From positions 8,308,001-8,372,000 of the forward strand of contig NZ_JAUSWW010000001.1 in NCBI RefSeq assembly GCF_030815415.1: a DNA stretch of 64,000 nt. The letters are read 5' to 3'. This stretch comes from Streptomyces canus. Its GTDB lineage: Bacteria; Actinomycetota; Actinomycetes; Streptomycetales; Streptomycetaceae. The notes beneath the pieces are model-generated. The model was given only the letters and a program-made list of their open reading frames with translations, made no database searches and was not told the origin of the DNA. The translations under genes and the position numbers were made by a program. Within the stretch, counting starts at the first letter, position 1; each line of letters opens with the position of its first letter. Of the stretch, positions 35,158 to 44,358 are shown piece after piece.

Positions 35158-35807
35158 CGACGCAGTATGGCGCGCCGGGGTTGCCCGGTGGCAACGACCG
35201 TGCTGCTGTCCGATGCCGAGGGGATATCGAACATCCGCAGGAAGAGCTGGGCGAGCGGGCCGATGGACACCGCGTAGAGCACCGTGCCGATGCCGATGGT
35301 GCCGCCGAGGGCGAAGCCGGTCGCGACGACCGCGATCTCGACGGCCGTCCGCATCAGACGGATCGAGCGGCCGGTGCGCTGGTGCAGGCCGGTCATCAGA
35401 CCGTCCCGGGGTCCCGGCCCGAAGCGGGCGGCGATGTAGAGGCCGGTGGCCACCCCGTTGAGCAGGATGCCCGCCAGGAGAAGGAGGATCCGCACGGCCG
35501 GCGTGTGGGCCTCGGGCATCGCGGCGAGCGTTCCGTCCATGGCGATGCCGACCACGAAGACGTTGGAGACCGTGCCGAGGCCCGGGCGCTGGCGCAGCGG
35601 GATCCACAGCAGGAGCACCGCCGCGCCCACGAAGATCGACACGACGCCGATCGTGAGGCCCGTCAGCTCGGCGAGGCCCTGGTGCAGCACGTTCCAGGGC
35701 TCCAGCCCCAGGCCTGCCTCGACGAGCAGCGCGGAACTCCCTCCGTAGAGGGCGAGACCGGCGTACAGCTGGATCAGCCGACGCCCGAGCCGGCTCTGTG
35801 CGGACAA
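35154..35807 (-). CDS. YczE/YitT-type membrane protein
   Basis: A 217-residue membrane protein with five to six hydrophobic segments and the loop EAGLGLEPWNVLHQGLAELTGL, together with ARFGPGPRDGLMTGL, the hallmarks of the YczE family. The TTG at 35807 follows CAGGGGG; longer frames upstream would run into the divergent MocR promoter. YczE genes are often divergent from a MocR-type regulator, as here. The transported or sensed compound is not known. It overlaps the GDPD gene by 4 bp. Confidence 0.7.
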   Translation of the reverse strand: MSAQSRLGRRLIQLYAGLALYGGSSALLVEAGLGLEPWNVLHQGLAELTGLTIGVVSIFVGAAVLLLWIPLRQRPGLGTVSNVFVVGIAMDGTLAAMPEAHTPAVRILLLLAGILLNGVATGLYIAARFGPGPRDGLMTGLHQRTGRSIRLMRTAVEIAVVATGFALGGTIGIGTVLYAVSIGPLAQLFLRMFDIPSASDSSTVVATGQPRRAILRR

Positions 35808-35906
35808 GTGGTGCCCCCTGTGGTCGTGGTGGCCTGGTGCATGACACCCTGTGGCTTGGGTGGAAGGATCATCCATGGCCAATTCGGGGAAGGTGGACTG
35901 ATTTCC

Positions 35907-37406
35907 ATGGCGCAGTGGACCTCGGCGGTGGGAGCGGCGCAGCTCGCCCGACTGCTCAACTCCCAGCAGGACCGTCCCGCGGGCCCCGGCACGCGCCGCC
36001 CGCCCGCCTACCGGGCGCTCGCCGACGGCATCCGGCTGCTGGTGCTGGAGGGGCGTGTCCCGGTGGCCGCCCGGCTGCCCGCCGAACGCGAGCTGGCGCT
36101 GTCGCTGTCCGTCAGCCGGACGACGGTGGCGGCGGCGTACGAGGCGTTGCGCGCCGAGGGCTTCCTCGAGTCGCGGCGCGGGGCCGGCAGCTGGACCGCC
36201 GTTCCGGCGGGCAACCCGCTGCCGGCACGTGGCCTGGAGCCGCTGCCGCCCGAGGCGCTGGGCTCGGTGATCGACCTGGGCTGTGCGGCGCTTCCCGCGC
36301 CCGAGCCGTGGCTGACCCGCGCCGTCCAGGGCGCCCTGGAGGAGCTGCCGCCGTACGCCCACACCCATGGCGACTACCCGGCGGGGCTGCCCGCGCTGCG
36401 CTCGATGATCGCCGACCGGTACACCGCGCGCGGGATCCCGACGATGCCCGAGCAGATCATGGTGACGACCGGGGCGATGGGCGCCATCGACGCGATCTGC
36501 CATCTCTTCGCAGGCCGCGGCGAGCGCATCGCCGTCGAGTCGCCGTCGTACGCCAACATCCTCCAGCTGATGCGTGAGGCCGGCGCGCGGCTCGTGCCCG
36601 TCGCGATGGCCGAGGGCCTGACCGGCTGGGACATGGACCGCTGGCGGCAGGTGCTGCGGGACGCGGCGCCCCGGATCGCGTACATCGTCGCCGACTTCCA
36701 CAACCCGACCGGAGCCCTGGCCGACGACGACCAGCGGCGCCAGCTGGTGGACGCGGCCCGGTCGGCGGGGACGGTGCTGGTCGCCGACGAGACGATGAGC
36801 GAGCTGTGGCTGGACGAGGGGGTCGAGATGCCGCGGCCCGTGTGCGGGTTCGATCCCGCCGGGTCCACGGTGATCACGGTCGGCTCGGCCAGCAAGGCCT
36901 TCTGGGCGGGCATGCGCATCGGATGGGTGCGCGCGGCCCCGGACATCATCCGCAGCCTGGTCGCGGCACGCGCCTACGCCGATCTCGGGACGCCCGTGGT
37001 CGAGCAGCTGGCCGTGAACTGGCTGTTCAGTACGGGGGGCTGGGGGCAGGCTGTGGACATTCGGCGTGGACAGGCACGGGAGAACCGGGACGCCCTGGTC
37101 GCGGCGGTGCGCCGGGAGCTGCCGACGTGGGAGTTCGAGGTGCCCAGGGGTGGGCTGACGTTGTGGGTGCGCGCCGGCAGTCTGTCCGGGTCGCGGATCG
37201 CCGAGGCCGGCGAGCGGGTGGGAGTCCGGGTGCCGTCCGGGCCCCGGTTCGGGGTGGACGGCGCCTTCGAGGGGTATGTGCGGCTGCCGTTCACCGTGGG
37301 GGGAGCGGTGGCGGAGGAGGCGGCGGCGAGGTTGGCCGCTGCGGCTCGGGTCGTGGAGAGCGGGGGGACCGGAGGCGGCGAAGCGCCGCGCACATTTGTG
37401 GCATGA
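35907..37406 (+). CDS. MocR/PdxR-type GntR regulator with aminotransferase-like domain
   Basis: A 499-residue regulator. An N-terminal winged helix (about 30-105; AYRALADGIRLLVLEGRVPVAARLPAERELALSLSVSRTTVAAAYEALRAEGFLESRRGAGSW) precedes a fold-type I aminotransferase-like domain (about 130-480). The PLP-binding Lys lies in VGSASKAFWAGMRIGW, and DFHNPTGAL and ADETMSELW are intact. It probably senses PLP or an amino compound and controls the divergent YczE-GDPD genes through the 100-bp shared promoter. The ATG at 35907 is the start. Confidence 0.88.
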   Translation: MAQWTSAVGAAQLARLLNSQQDRPAGPGTRRPPAYRALADGIRLLVLEGRVPVAARLPAERELALSLSVSRTTVAAAYEALRAEGFLESRRGAGSWTAVPAGNPLPARGLEPLPPEALGSVIDLGCAALPAPEPWLTRAVQGALEELPPYAHTHGDYPAGLPALRSMIADRYTARGIPTMPEQIMVTTGAMGAIDAICHLFAGRGERIAVESPSYANILQLMREAGARLVPVAMAEGLTGWDMDRWRQVLRDAAPRIAYIVADFHNPTGALADDDQRRQLVDAARSAGTVLVADETMSELWLDEGVEMPRPVCGFDPAGSTVITVGSASKAFWAGMRIGWVRAAPDIIRSLVAARAYADLGTPVVEQLAVNWLFSTGGWGQAVDIRRGQARENRDALVAAVRRELPTWEFEVPRGGLTLWVRAGSLSGSRIAEAGERVGVRVPSGPRFGVDGAFEGYVRLPFTVGGAVAEEAAARLAAAARVVESGGTGGGEAPRTFVA

Positions 37407-37423
37407 CGCCGACTGGATCCACC

Positions 37424-37501
37424 TGAGGGGCGCGGGGCTGTGTCGATGTGCGGCTGCCGCCGCGTGGGCGCGATCAGCCCACGCACCCGCAGTCGCACGA
37501 C
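37424..37501 (+). repeat. 3'-end repeat, family B, copy 3
   Basis: Opens AGGGGCGCGGGGCTGTGTCG (from 37426), runs through GCGGCTGCCGCCGCGTGGGC and ends near CCCGCAGTCGCACGAC. It matches the 17338 copy over most of its length and lies between the convergent MocR and sffA genes. Confidence 0.75.
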
Positions 37502-37513
37502 TGGCGCAACCTC

Positions 37514-39070
37514 CTACGGCGCGTCGGCGACCACCGCTTCCACGGGGACCGAATCCGCCGGCGTCGTCAGCGGCGGCAGCAACGCCAGCACCGCCCGCCG
37601 GGCCGTGTCGCTCGTCTCCTCGTCGTGCGGGTCGGGTGTCGCCGGTACCTGAAGGCGATGGACCGGCCCTGTGCCCAGGCGGGCGTATCCACGGCCGGGC
37701 GGGACGTCGGCGGGCGGAGTCGTGTGCGGGGGAGCGCCCAGGACCGCGGCCAGCTGCTCCGGCGTCGCCGGGCCCAGGACGACCCGCGCGCGTGTGTGCT
37801 GGCGTACCGCGTCGCTCAGCGCGTCAACGCTGTCGAACTGGTCGGCCACGACCACGGTGACACCCGCCGCCCGGCCGTGCCGCAGGGGGACCTGGAGGAG
37901 GGACTGCGGGTCGCGATGGCCGTCGGCGGCGGCCAGGTGGGTGAACGCGCTCGGGCGGTCCAGGAGGATCCACAGCGGACGCTTCGTGTCGTCCGGTGGC
38001 TGGTGGCCCGCCTGGCGCGCCCGGTTCATGGCGATCAGGCGCCGCTCCGTCTCGGTGGCGGCCCACTCCAGGCTCGCCAGCGCCCCGGTCAGCCCGCACT
38101 CGACCGCCAGGACGCCGTCCCGGCCCGTGAGGCAGGTGTATTCCCCGGTGCCGCCGCCCTCGATGATCACCACGTCGCCGTGAAGGAGCGCCTGGAGCGC
38201 GATGGAGCGCAGCAGGGTCGAGGTGCCGCTGCCCGGCTGGCCCATGACCAGCAGATGCGGCTCGGTGGAGCGGGCGCCGGTGCGCCAGACGACCGGGGGG
38301 ACGTCGCGCTGCTCCTCGCCGTAGGTGAGCGGGAGCGTGCGCCGGACCTCGGTGGGATCGGTGAAGCCCAGGACCGTCTCGCCGGGGGACGTGACGAAAC
38401 GCTGGGCGGCGATGTCGGTCGGCAGCGGCGGCAGGACGGTGACGGAGAGCTGGTTGCCCTCCTCGTCCCATGCGAAGCGGTACTCACGGCCGCGGCCCGA
38501 CTTGGCGTGCAGCAATTGCTCGATCCGCGCGCGGGAGTCGGCCTCGCCGTCCGTGAAGTACGCGGGGTAGCGGATCACGAGCTGGGTGATCCGCCCCGTC
38601 TCGTCGAACTCGTACATCGGGAACGCCTTGTCCCACTCGCCGCCGTGGGTGAAGAGGGGATCCGGGTCCTCGGCGGTCGAGAAGTACGGCACCAGAGCCT
38701 CGTACAGAGACCGCAGGCGTTGTGTCTGCGACTCGTCGGGGCCGTCCGGGGCCGCTGGGGTGCGGTCCCGGCCCTGCCAGGCTGCCGCCGCCATCAGGGT
38801 GATGACGGCGAGCAGCGGCCCGTACGGCACGAGCGCCACGACCAGGACGACCGAGGCCACCAGGAAAAGCAGCGGCCCGCGCTTGTCCTTGGGGGTGTCG
38901 GCCCACCTGCGCCACCCGGCCGAAGCCAGCCGGCGCAGACCGCGAGTGATCGTGATCAGCGGGTGGAGGACGTCGGTGGCGCTGTCGGCCGCCGTCCGGG
39001 CCAGCTCCCGGCTCCGGGCGATCTGCGCGCTGCCTGTGCTCAGGATGCGGGGGAGGGGGCGCCGGGCCAC
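37514..39070 (-). CDS. sffA: SffA-like FtsK/SpoIIIE-type ATPase
   Basis: A 518-residue membrane-anchored ATPase. Two adjacent hydrophobic helices (GPLLFLVASVVLVVALVPYGPLLAVITLMAAAAW, about 65-100) are followed by an FtsK-like P-loop domain with Walker A MGQPGSGTSTLLRSIALQ and a GDVVIIEGGG/ILLDRPSAF region. The SpoIIIE/FtsK-like SffA of S. coelicolor is targeted to sporulation septa by SmeA and is involved in chromosome segregation; this pair has the same small-protein-then-ATPase order. The GTG at 39070 follows GGAGACAG. The DNA-pumping role is from literature on the family. Confidence 0.82.
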   Translation of the reverse strand: MARRPLPRILSTGSAQIARSRELARTAADSATDVLHPLITITRGLRRLASAGWRRWADTPKDKRGPLLFLVASVVLVVALVPYGPLLAVITLMAAAAWQGRDRTPAAPDGPDESQTQRLRSLYEALVPYFSTAEDPDPLFTHGGEWDKAFPMYEFDETGRITQLVIRYPAYFTDGEADSRARIEQLLHAKSGRGREYRFAWDEEGNQLSVTVLPPLPTDIAAQRFVTSPGETVLGFTDPTEVRRTLPLTYGEEQRDVPPVVWRTGARSTEPHLLVMGQPGSGTSTLLRSIALQALLHGDVVIIEGGGTGEYTCLTGRDGVLAVECGLTGALASLEWAATETERRLIAMNRARQAGHQPPDDTKRPLWILLDRPSAFTHLAAADGHRDPQSLLQVPLRHGRAAGVTVVVADQFDSVDALSDAVRQHTRARVVLGPATPEQLAAVLGAPPHTTPPADVPPGRGYARLGTGPVHRLQVPATPDPHDEETSDTARRAVLALLPPLTTPADSVPVEAVVADAP

Positions 39071-39110
39071 TGCTGTCTCCTGGAGGTGCGTACGGACGGG
39101 AGGAACGGCG

Positions 39111-39305
39111 TCAGAACTTGATGCCGCCGAGGAGGCTCGCGAGGCTCTCGCCGCCCGCCTTGATGCTGGGGGCGATGGCCGTGCTTGCCAGGTAGAAGCC
39201 GAACAGGACGGCGACCAGGGCGTGCGACGCCTTGAGGCCGTCCTTGCGGAAGAAGATGAAGACGACGATGCCGAGCAGCACGACGCCCGAGATGGAGAAG
39301 ATCAT
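39111..39305 (-). CDS. smeA: SmeA-like small membrane protein
   Basis: A 64-residue protein with two hydrophobic segments (MIFSISGVVLLGIVVFIFF; HALVAVLFGFYLASTAIA) separated by a charged turn (RKDGLKA). Size, design and position directly upstream of the FtsK/SpoIIIE-like gene, 40 bp away, match SmeA of S. coelicolor, which targets SffA to division septa during sporulation. Sporulation (whi) regulators control the S. coelicolor operon; I could not find a clear WhiA site upstream. Confidence 0.75.
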   Translation of the reverse strand: MIFSISGVVLLGIVVFIFFRKDGLKASHALVAVLFGFYLASTAIAPSIKAGGESLASLLGGIKF

Positions 39306-39567
39306 GTGGGTGCTCCTGGTTCAGGTGGGGACAGTCACCATGAGTACTTCCAGGCTCACAGCATGTATCCATACGATAAAAGGTGCAACTGGGTGAATTT
39401 CTATTGATTTCACTCGCTCAGCGGGGTCGGCTTCGGCCGGATGGGCAGGGGACTTGCGTCCGACCGGGTCAGTGGTGATCTTTACCTCCGGCACATCGGG
39501 TCATGTGCCGCGCGAGCCAGTACCCTGGCGATTCACCTGAACGGTTGTATGAGAGGCGGTCCGGCCG

Positions 39568-39960
39568 ATGACTGAAGCCCCCGACCCCGAGGTCGTGGAG
39601 CTGGCGACCAAGATCTTCGATCTGGCCCGCCGGGGTCAGACCGAGGCGCTCGTGGCGTACGTCGACGCGGGTGTTCCGGCCAACCTCACCAACGACCGTG
39701 GCGACTCCCTCGTGATGCTCGCCGCCTATCACGGCCACGCCGACGCGGTCCGGGCGCTGCTTGCCCGGGGTGCCGAGGCCGACCGGATCAACGACCGAGG
39801 CCAGACCCCGCTCGCGGGGGCCGTCTTCAAGGGTGAGGCGGACGTCATCAAGGCTCTTCTGGAGAGCGGTGCCGACCCGGCCGCGGGGACCCCGTCGGCG
39901 CTCGACACCGCTCGGATGTTCGCCAAGACGGAACTGCTCGACTTGTTCGGCGCACACTGA
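39568..39960 (+). CDS. ankyrin repeat protein
   Basis: A 130-residue protein made of about three ankyrin repeats: GDSLVMLAAYHGHADAVRALLARGAEADRIN, then GQTPLAGAVFKGEADVIKALLESGADPAAG, and a partial capping repeat. The family mediates protein binding, so this is probably a small cytoplasmic adaptor. The ATG at 39568 gives an acidic N-terminal cap. It is divergent from smeA, separated by about 260 bp. Confidence 0.85.
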   Translation: MTEAPDPEVVELATKIFDLARRGQTEALVAYVDAGVPANLTNDRGDSLVMLAAYHGHADAVRALLARGAEADRINDRGQTPLAGAVFKGEADVIKALLESGADPAAGTPSALDTARMFAKTELLDLFGAH

Positions 39961-40155
39961 CCCGGATGTTCTGACCAGTAAAAACACGGAAAACGGGGGA
40001 GGCGGTACAGGGCCGCCGAAATTTCGGTCGCGGCAGATGTGAGTGCCGAGTCATCATGACGTCGTGAATCACGGACGCGATGGCCGGGCAGGTGTTGCCG
40101 CACCGCGCGGGCCGTGATGCGGTCCGCATGGGCCACCGACGAGAGGCAGAGGAAG
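39961..40155 (+). other. intergenic region before the 19-codon ORF
   Basis: Gene-free stretch after the ankyrin stop. It has a GGGGGAGG purine run and near-symmetric CATGACGTCGTG (about 40054-40065), but nothing with convincing promoter spacing. Confidence 0.35.
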
Positions 40156-40215
40156 ATGGTCTACAGCAAGCAGGAAACGGCGGGCGCCCCGACGTGTTGT
40201 CACGCGGCCAGGTAA
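40156..40215 (+). CDS. possible 19-residue peptide ORF
   Basis: ATG 40156 to TAA 40213-40215 encodes MVYSKQETAGAPTCCHAAR. A strong ribosome site AGGCAGAGGAAG lies directly upstream. The ORF is short and could be chance, but the clean site and the paired Cys make translation plausible. Its stop is 45 bp upstream of the next gene's ATG, so it might act as a leader peptide for that gene. A Cys-Cys pair is the kind of feature that could sense cysteine supply, but this is speculation. Confidence 0.4.
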   Translation: MVYSKQETAGAPTCCHAAR

Positions 40216-40260
40216 AGCAAGATCCCGGTTGCGTCGACGCTTGATGTGAGGCTGTTTCCC

Positions 40261-41679
40261 ATGTTCGAACCGGTCATAGCGCCCAGCGGTACGCTGCTCG
40301 GCCTCCTCCAGAGGGGCCGCGGCGACGGAACACTGCATGCGCTCACCGCACCGCGCGCCGAGGCGCTCGCGGCTCTGAACCACTGCGTGCTGCGGGATCC
40401 CCGCCACGACTGGCAGGTGGAGAACCGCTCCCTTTACTACGCCCGTCTCTACCTCGATCTGAGCGGCGAGCTGGACGAGATCGAGACCCATCTCTTCGAC
40501 GTCGAGGACCACTTCGACGACGAGGAGTCCCGCACCGGGCTCGCCCTGGCGGTCCTCGGGCATCTCGCCTCATACGGCAGGCGGGACGCGCTCGAACTGC
40601 TGCGCAGGTACGCCGCCTCGGGCTCCAACTGGGCCTGGGCCCTGGACGAGCTCGCGCTCAGGGACGACGACGCCGGGCTGCGCGCCCTGGCCGCCCCCGT
40701 GCTGGCCCGCTTCGGCACCGACGCCGAGGGCGAGGCCGAGCTGGCCGCCACCGTGCGCGACGCCTTCGAACCACGGCCATGGCGGCTGTGGGCGGAGGAT
40801 CCGCGCGAATCCATCGCCACACGCGTGCGTGCCGCCCAGGAGACCGGCTGTTTCGACCGCTGGCAACGCCAGATGCGACCCAGCGGGCCCCGCCCGGGGT
40901 GGAGCGTGCAGGCGGTCTTCGAGTGGGCCGAGCAGGGCATCGAACGCGGCGCCGCCCGCCATGTGCCCGCCGCCCGCTGCCTCATGGCCGTCGCGGGCCC
41001 GGAGGACCGGACCGAGATCGTCGCCGCCGCCGTGGACGGCACCGAGGGCGCCCGCTGCACCGCGCTGCGCTACCTCGCCGACAGCAGTGATCCGAAGGCT
41101 CTCGATCTCATCGAGGCGGCCGTGGTCACCGGATCGGCGCCGGTCGTGGAGGCCGCCGTCGACGCCTTCGAACGGATGCGCAGTGTCGCCGCCGTCGATC
41201 GGGCCCGCGGCTGGGTCCACCGGCCCGATCCGCTGGGCGCCGCCGCCGGGCGCATGCTCGCCTGCCGGGGCGGAACGCAGGACACGGACCTGGTGCTCGC
41301 GGCCCTGCGCGAGGCGGTACGAGGCGAAGGGCCGGACGCACCGACCCTGTGGACCCTCGTCGACGGCACCGGACGGCTCGGCATCGCCTGCGCCGCACCC
41401 GTGCTCCGCCACATCTACCGGGAGACGGCCTCCTCCCAGCTGCGCGGCCGGGCCGCCCGGGCCCTCGCCGCCACCGACCCCTCCTACCCCACCGGCTTCG
41501 CCGTCGAATGCCTCTGGGACTGCGAGGAGACCACCCGCGAGATCGCCGCCCGGCACGCCGAGACCGGTGACGCCCGGGTCGTCGAACAGCTCCGCCGCCT
41601 CGCCGCCGATCCGGCCGAGGAAGCCGAGGTCCAGACAGCCGTACGCAGCCGGATCGGACCGGACGCCACCATGATGTGA
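40261..41679 (+). CDS. HEAT-repeat-like protein
   Basis: A 472-residue helical protein built of about ten repeated helix pairs; the clearest HEAT-type motifs are GTEGARCTALRYLADSSDPKALDLIEAAV and VVEAAVDAFERMRSVAAVDRARGWVHR. The MFEPVIAPSGTLLGLLQRGRGDG start precedes the repeats. No enzymatic motif is visible; it is likely a scaffold. The ATG at 40261 is preferred over a GTG at 40246. Confidence 0.75.
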   Translation: MFEPVIAPSGTLLGLLQRGRGDGTLHALTAPRAEALAALNHCVLRDPRHDWQVENRSLYYARLYLDLSGELDEIETHLFDVEDHFDDEESRTGLALAVLGHLASYGRRDALELLRRYAASGSNWAWALDELALRDDDAGLRALAAPVLARFGTDAEGEAELAATVRDAFEPRPWRLWAEDPRESIATRVRAAQETGCFDRWQRQMRPSGPRPGWSVQAVFEWAEQGIERGAARHVPAARCLMAVAGPEDRTEIVAAAVDGTEGARCTALRYLADSSDPKALDLIEAAVVTGSAPVVEAAVDAFERMRSVAAVDRARGWVHRPDPLGAAAGRMLACRGGTQDTDLVLAALREAVRGEGPDAPTLWTLVDGTGRLGIACAAPVLRHIYRETASSQLRGRAARALAATDPSYPTGFAVECLWDCEETTREIAARHAETGDARVVEQLRRLAADPAEEAEVQTAVRSRIGPDATMM

Positions 41680-42087
41680 AGGCCTGCCCTCAGGGTGCAC
41701 TCGGGGCGCCCCGCGGGTCAGGCGCGCATGGACACGGCCTGACCTGCACGGGGTGCGAGGCAACGCTCATGGGACGTTCCTCGTCCCGGAAGATCGACGT
41801 CGACGCGAGCACGTTCCGATGTGAGCGGCGTGGCCCACTGCGCGCTTCGGACCGCCCGGCACCTCGCGTAGATCGCGGTCACTCTCCGCTCGTCGTCGCA
41901 CCGGCCACCGCGGCCGCCAGCGGGCCCGGCGCGGACACTCTCGCGCCCTGCCCCCTCGTCCGTGTCCCCGCCAGTTCCTTCGTCCTCGGCGTCCGCGGCG
42001 TGGCCGCCGCCGCGCACCTCACCCTCGCCCCGTCCAGCGCCGGAACGGGCGCCGGAGGCGGCGTGAGCGCCCCGCGCCCCTGAGCGG
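41680..42087. other. 408-bp intergenic region without a supported gene
   Basis: Frames are open on both strands but none has a plausible family motif or strong ribosome site. The last bases (about 42070-42086) resemble the start of the family B repeat in reverse. I see no strong promoter or terminator. Confidence 0.5.
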
Positions 42088-42957
42088 TCAGCGGCGGCGT
42101 ACTTCCAGGAAGCGCACCGGAGTGCCTGGTACCGCTTGAGCGGCCGCCGGGAGATCGGCCGTGCGGACCACCGCGATCACCGGGTACCCCCCCGTTGTCG
42201 GGTGGTCCGCCAGGAACACCACCGGGCGGCCGTCCGGTGGGACCTGGATCGCGCCCAGCACCATGCCTTCACTCGGGAGTTCGCCCGGGACGGCACGCTC
42301 CAGTGCCGGCCCTTCCGTCCGTAGCCCGATGCGGTTGCTCGCGGAGGACACCCGGTAGGTGCGGGACGTGAAGGTGCGCAGCGCCTCCGGTGTGAACCAG
42401 TCGTGGCGCGGGCCTCGCGTCACGTGCAGGACCAGCTCCGCGGGAGGCGCCGGCTGCGGGGCGGCGTCCACGCGTGCGTGGAGGTGGGTCGGGGCGCCCA
42501 GGGGGAGGACCGCGCCGACCGTGAGCGGGGGCGGGCCGAGACCCGACAGGAGGTCCGTGGAGCGGCTGCCGAGGACCGGGTCGACGGTGATGCCGCCGGA
42601 GACGGCCACATAGGTCCGCAGACCGGCGACGGCCGTACCGACGTCCAGGAGGGCGCCCGCGGGCACCGGTACCGGAGCCCCCCAGGCGACCGGACGGCCG
42701 TCCACCGTCACCGGGCAGGGGGCGCCGCCGACGGCCACGAGGACCGCCGAACGGGGGCGTACGGCACAGCCGTTGAGGGTGGTCTCCAGGACGGCCGCGC
42801 CTCGCGCGTTGCCGACCAGGCGGTTGACGAGGGCCGCGGCGGGGCCGTCCAGGGCCCCCGAGCGGGGTACGCCCAGGTGGGCGTGGCCCGGACGGCCCAG
42901 GTCCTGCACGGTGGTCAGCGCCCCGGACCGTACGACGACGAGTGCGCGGTCCGTCAT
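42088..42957 (-). CDS. pxpC: 5-oxoprolinase subunit C (PxpC, KipA-type)
   Basis: A 289-residue carboxyltransferase-like subunit. Family features: VQDLGRPGHAHLGVPRSGALDGPAAALVNRLVGN, TTLNGCAVR, TYVAVSGGI and FLADHPTTGGYPVIA. Together with PxpA and PxpB it forms ATP-dependent 5-oxoprolinase, converting 5-oxoproline to glutamate. ATG 42957 lies 4 bp inside the pxpB end, which couples translation. Some annotate KipA-type proteins as urea amidolyase-like. Confidence 0.9.
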   Translation of the reverse strand: MTDRALVVVRSGALTTVQDLGRPGHAHLGVPRSGALDGPAAALVNRLVGNARGAAVLETTLNGCAVRPRSAVLVAVGGAPCPVTVDGRPVAWGAPVPVPAGALLDVGTAVAGLRTYVAVSGGITVDPVLGSRSTDLLSGLGPPPLTVGAVLPLGAPTHLHARVDAAPQPAPPAELVLHVTRGPRHDWFTPEALRTFTSRTYRVSSASNRIGLRTEGPALERAVPGELPSEGMVLGAIQVPPDGRPVVFLADHPTTGGYPVIAVVRTADLPAAAQAVPGTPVRFLEVRRR

Positions 42958-43571
42958 GCCGCGCCCACCGGTACGAACCTCACGCGCGTGCCCGGTGACA
43001 GCAGTGCCGCCGGCACGCGCGCGTGGTCCCACAGAACCGTGTCCGTCGTGCCGATCAGCTGCCAGCCACCCGGCGACGAGCGCGGATACACGCCCGTGTA
43101 CGGGCCCGCCAGAGCCACCGAACCGGACGGGACGGCCGTGCGCGGGGTCGCTCTGCGCGGGACGTCGTACTCCTGCGGAAGGCCCGTGAGGTAGCCGAAG
43201 CCGGGGGCGAACCCGCAGAACGCGACGGTGAACTCGGTGGCCGCGTGGATGCGGGCCACCTCGTGCGGTGTGACGCCCCAGTGCGCGGCCACGTCGGCCA
43301 GGTCCGGACCGTCGTAGCGCACGGGGAGTTCGACGACGTCACGCGCGCGTGGGGGCGACGGCGGTACGGCGGAGGCGGTCAGTTCGGAGGCCAGCCGGGC
43401 CGGCTCGGCCAGGCCGTCCAGGAGGACCGTGCGGGCCGCGGGGACGATCTCGGCCACCGTCAGGGAGCCCTCCGCGCGGCGGCGCAGCAGCTCCGCGTGC
43501 AGCGACTGCGCCTCCTCGCCCGAGGAGACCTCGACGAGCAGCGCGTCGTCGCCGACCGGCAGCGCCCTCAT
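42954..43571 (-). CDS. pxpB: 5-oxoprolinase subunit B (PxpB, KipI-type)
   Basis: A 205-residue subunit; motifs EFTVAFCGFAPGFGYLTGLP, VPRRATPRTAVPSGSVALAGPYTGVYP and GGWQLIGTTD define the KipI/PxpB fold. In Bacillus KipI also inhibits the sporulation kinase KinA, but KinA is absent in Streptomyces, so the enzyme role is likely. It overlaps pxpA by 4 bp. Confidence 0.9.
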   Translation of the reverse strand: MRALPVGDDALLVEVSSGEEAQSLHAELLRRRAEGSLTVAEIVPAARTVLLDGLAEPARLASELTASAVPPSPPRARDVVELPVRYDGPDLADVAAHWGVTPHEVARIHAATEFTVAFCGFAPGFGYLTGLPQEYDVPRRATPRTAVPSGSVALAGPYTGVYPRSSPGGWQLIGTTDTVLWDHARVPAALLSPGTRVRFVPVGAA

Positions 43572-44326
43572 GCGAAGGCCGCCACGAGGATGCCCGACGC
43601 CGTCAGCCGCTCCCGGACCCGGCGGGCCAGCTCCACGGCGCCCGGGGTGTCCCCGTGCAGGCACAGCGAGCGTGCCCGCACCTCGATGCGTGTGCCGGAG
43701 TGCGCGGTGACCACGCCGTCCCGGGCCAGGCCCAGCGAGCGCTCCACGACGGTGTCCGGGTCGGTGACGACCGCGCCCTCCTGGCCGCGCGGCACGAGCG
43801 TGCCGCCGTCGGTGTACGCGCGGTCCGCGAACGCCTCCGTGACCGTCGGCAGGCCCGCCTTCGCGGCCAGGTCCAGCAGACGCGAGCCCGGCAGGCCGAG
43901 GACGGGCAGGGTCGCGTCCGCGAGGAGCACACCGTCGACGACCGCGCCGGCCTGCTCGCCGTCGTGCACGACGCGGTTGTAGAGCGCGCCGTGCGGCTTG
44001 ACGTACGACACGCGCGTGCCCGCCGCGCGCGCGAAGACCTCCAGGGCACCGATCTGGTAGGCCACCTCGGCCGCCAGTTCGTCGGGCGGCACATCCATCG
44101 CGCGCCGCCCGAACCCGGCCAGGTCCCGGTAGGAGACCTGGGCGCCGATCCGTACGCCGCGCTCGGCCGCCTGCTCGCACACCCGCCGCATGGTCGCCGC
44201 GTCCCCGGCATGGAAGCCGCAGGCCACGTTGGCGCTGGTGACGACGGACAGCAGCTGTTCGTCGTCGGTGAGCTCCCAGCGGCCGAAGCCCTCGCCGAGG
44301 TCGGCGTTCAGATCGATGGAGGTCAT
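43568..44326 (-). CDS. pxpA: 5-oxoprolinase subunit A (PxpA, LamB/YcsF-type)
   Basis: A 252-residue LamB/YcsF protein; motifs DLNADLGEGFGRW, TSANVACGFHAGDA and RVSYVKPHGALYN give the metal- and substrate-binding residues. It opens the 5-oxoproline ring with PxpBC. ATG 44326 is 32 bp after the DUF1445 gene. Confidence 0.92.
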   Translation of the reverse strand: MTSIDLNADLGEGFGRWELTDDEQLLSVVTSANVACGFHAGDAATMRRVCEQAAERGVRIGAQVSYRDLAGFGRRAMDVPPDELAAEVAYQIGALEVFARAAGTRVSYVKPHGALYNRVVHDGEQAGAVVDGVLLADATLPVLGLPGSRLLDLAAKAGLPTVTEAFADRAYTDGGTLVPRGQEGAVVTDPDTVVERSLGLARDGVVTAHSGTRIEVRARSLCLHGDTPGAVELARRVRERLTASGILVAAFA

Positions 44327-44358
44327 GGAACTTCCGAGTCTCCTTCTGAGGCCACTAC

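Noticed and set aside
34334..35194. A 735-residue version of the UMF1-like transporter beginning at 35194.
   Set aside because: The extra part runs across the GDPD gene on the same strand in another frame; a TTG with GAGGGGG at 34333 fits the family N-terminus.
41718..42017. A 99-residue minus-strand ORF.
   Set aside because: Biased composition, no ribosome site and no family motif; the region is reported as gene-free.
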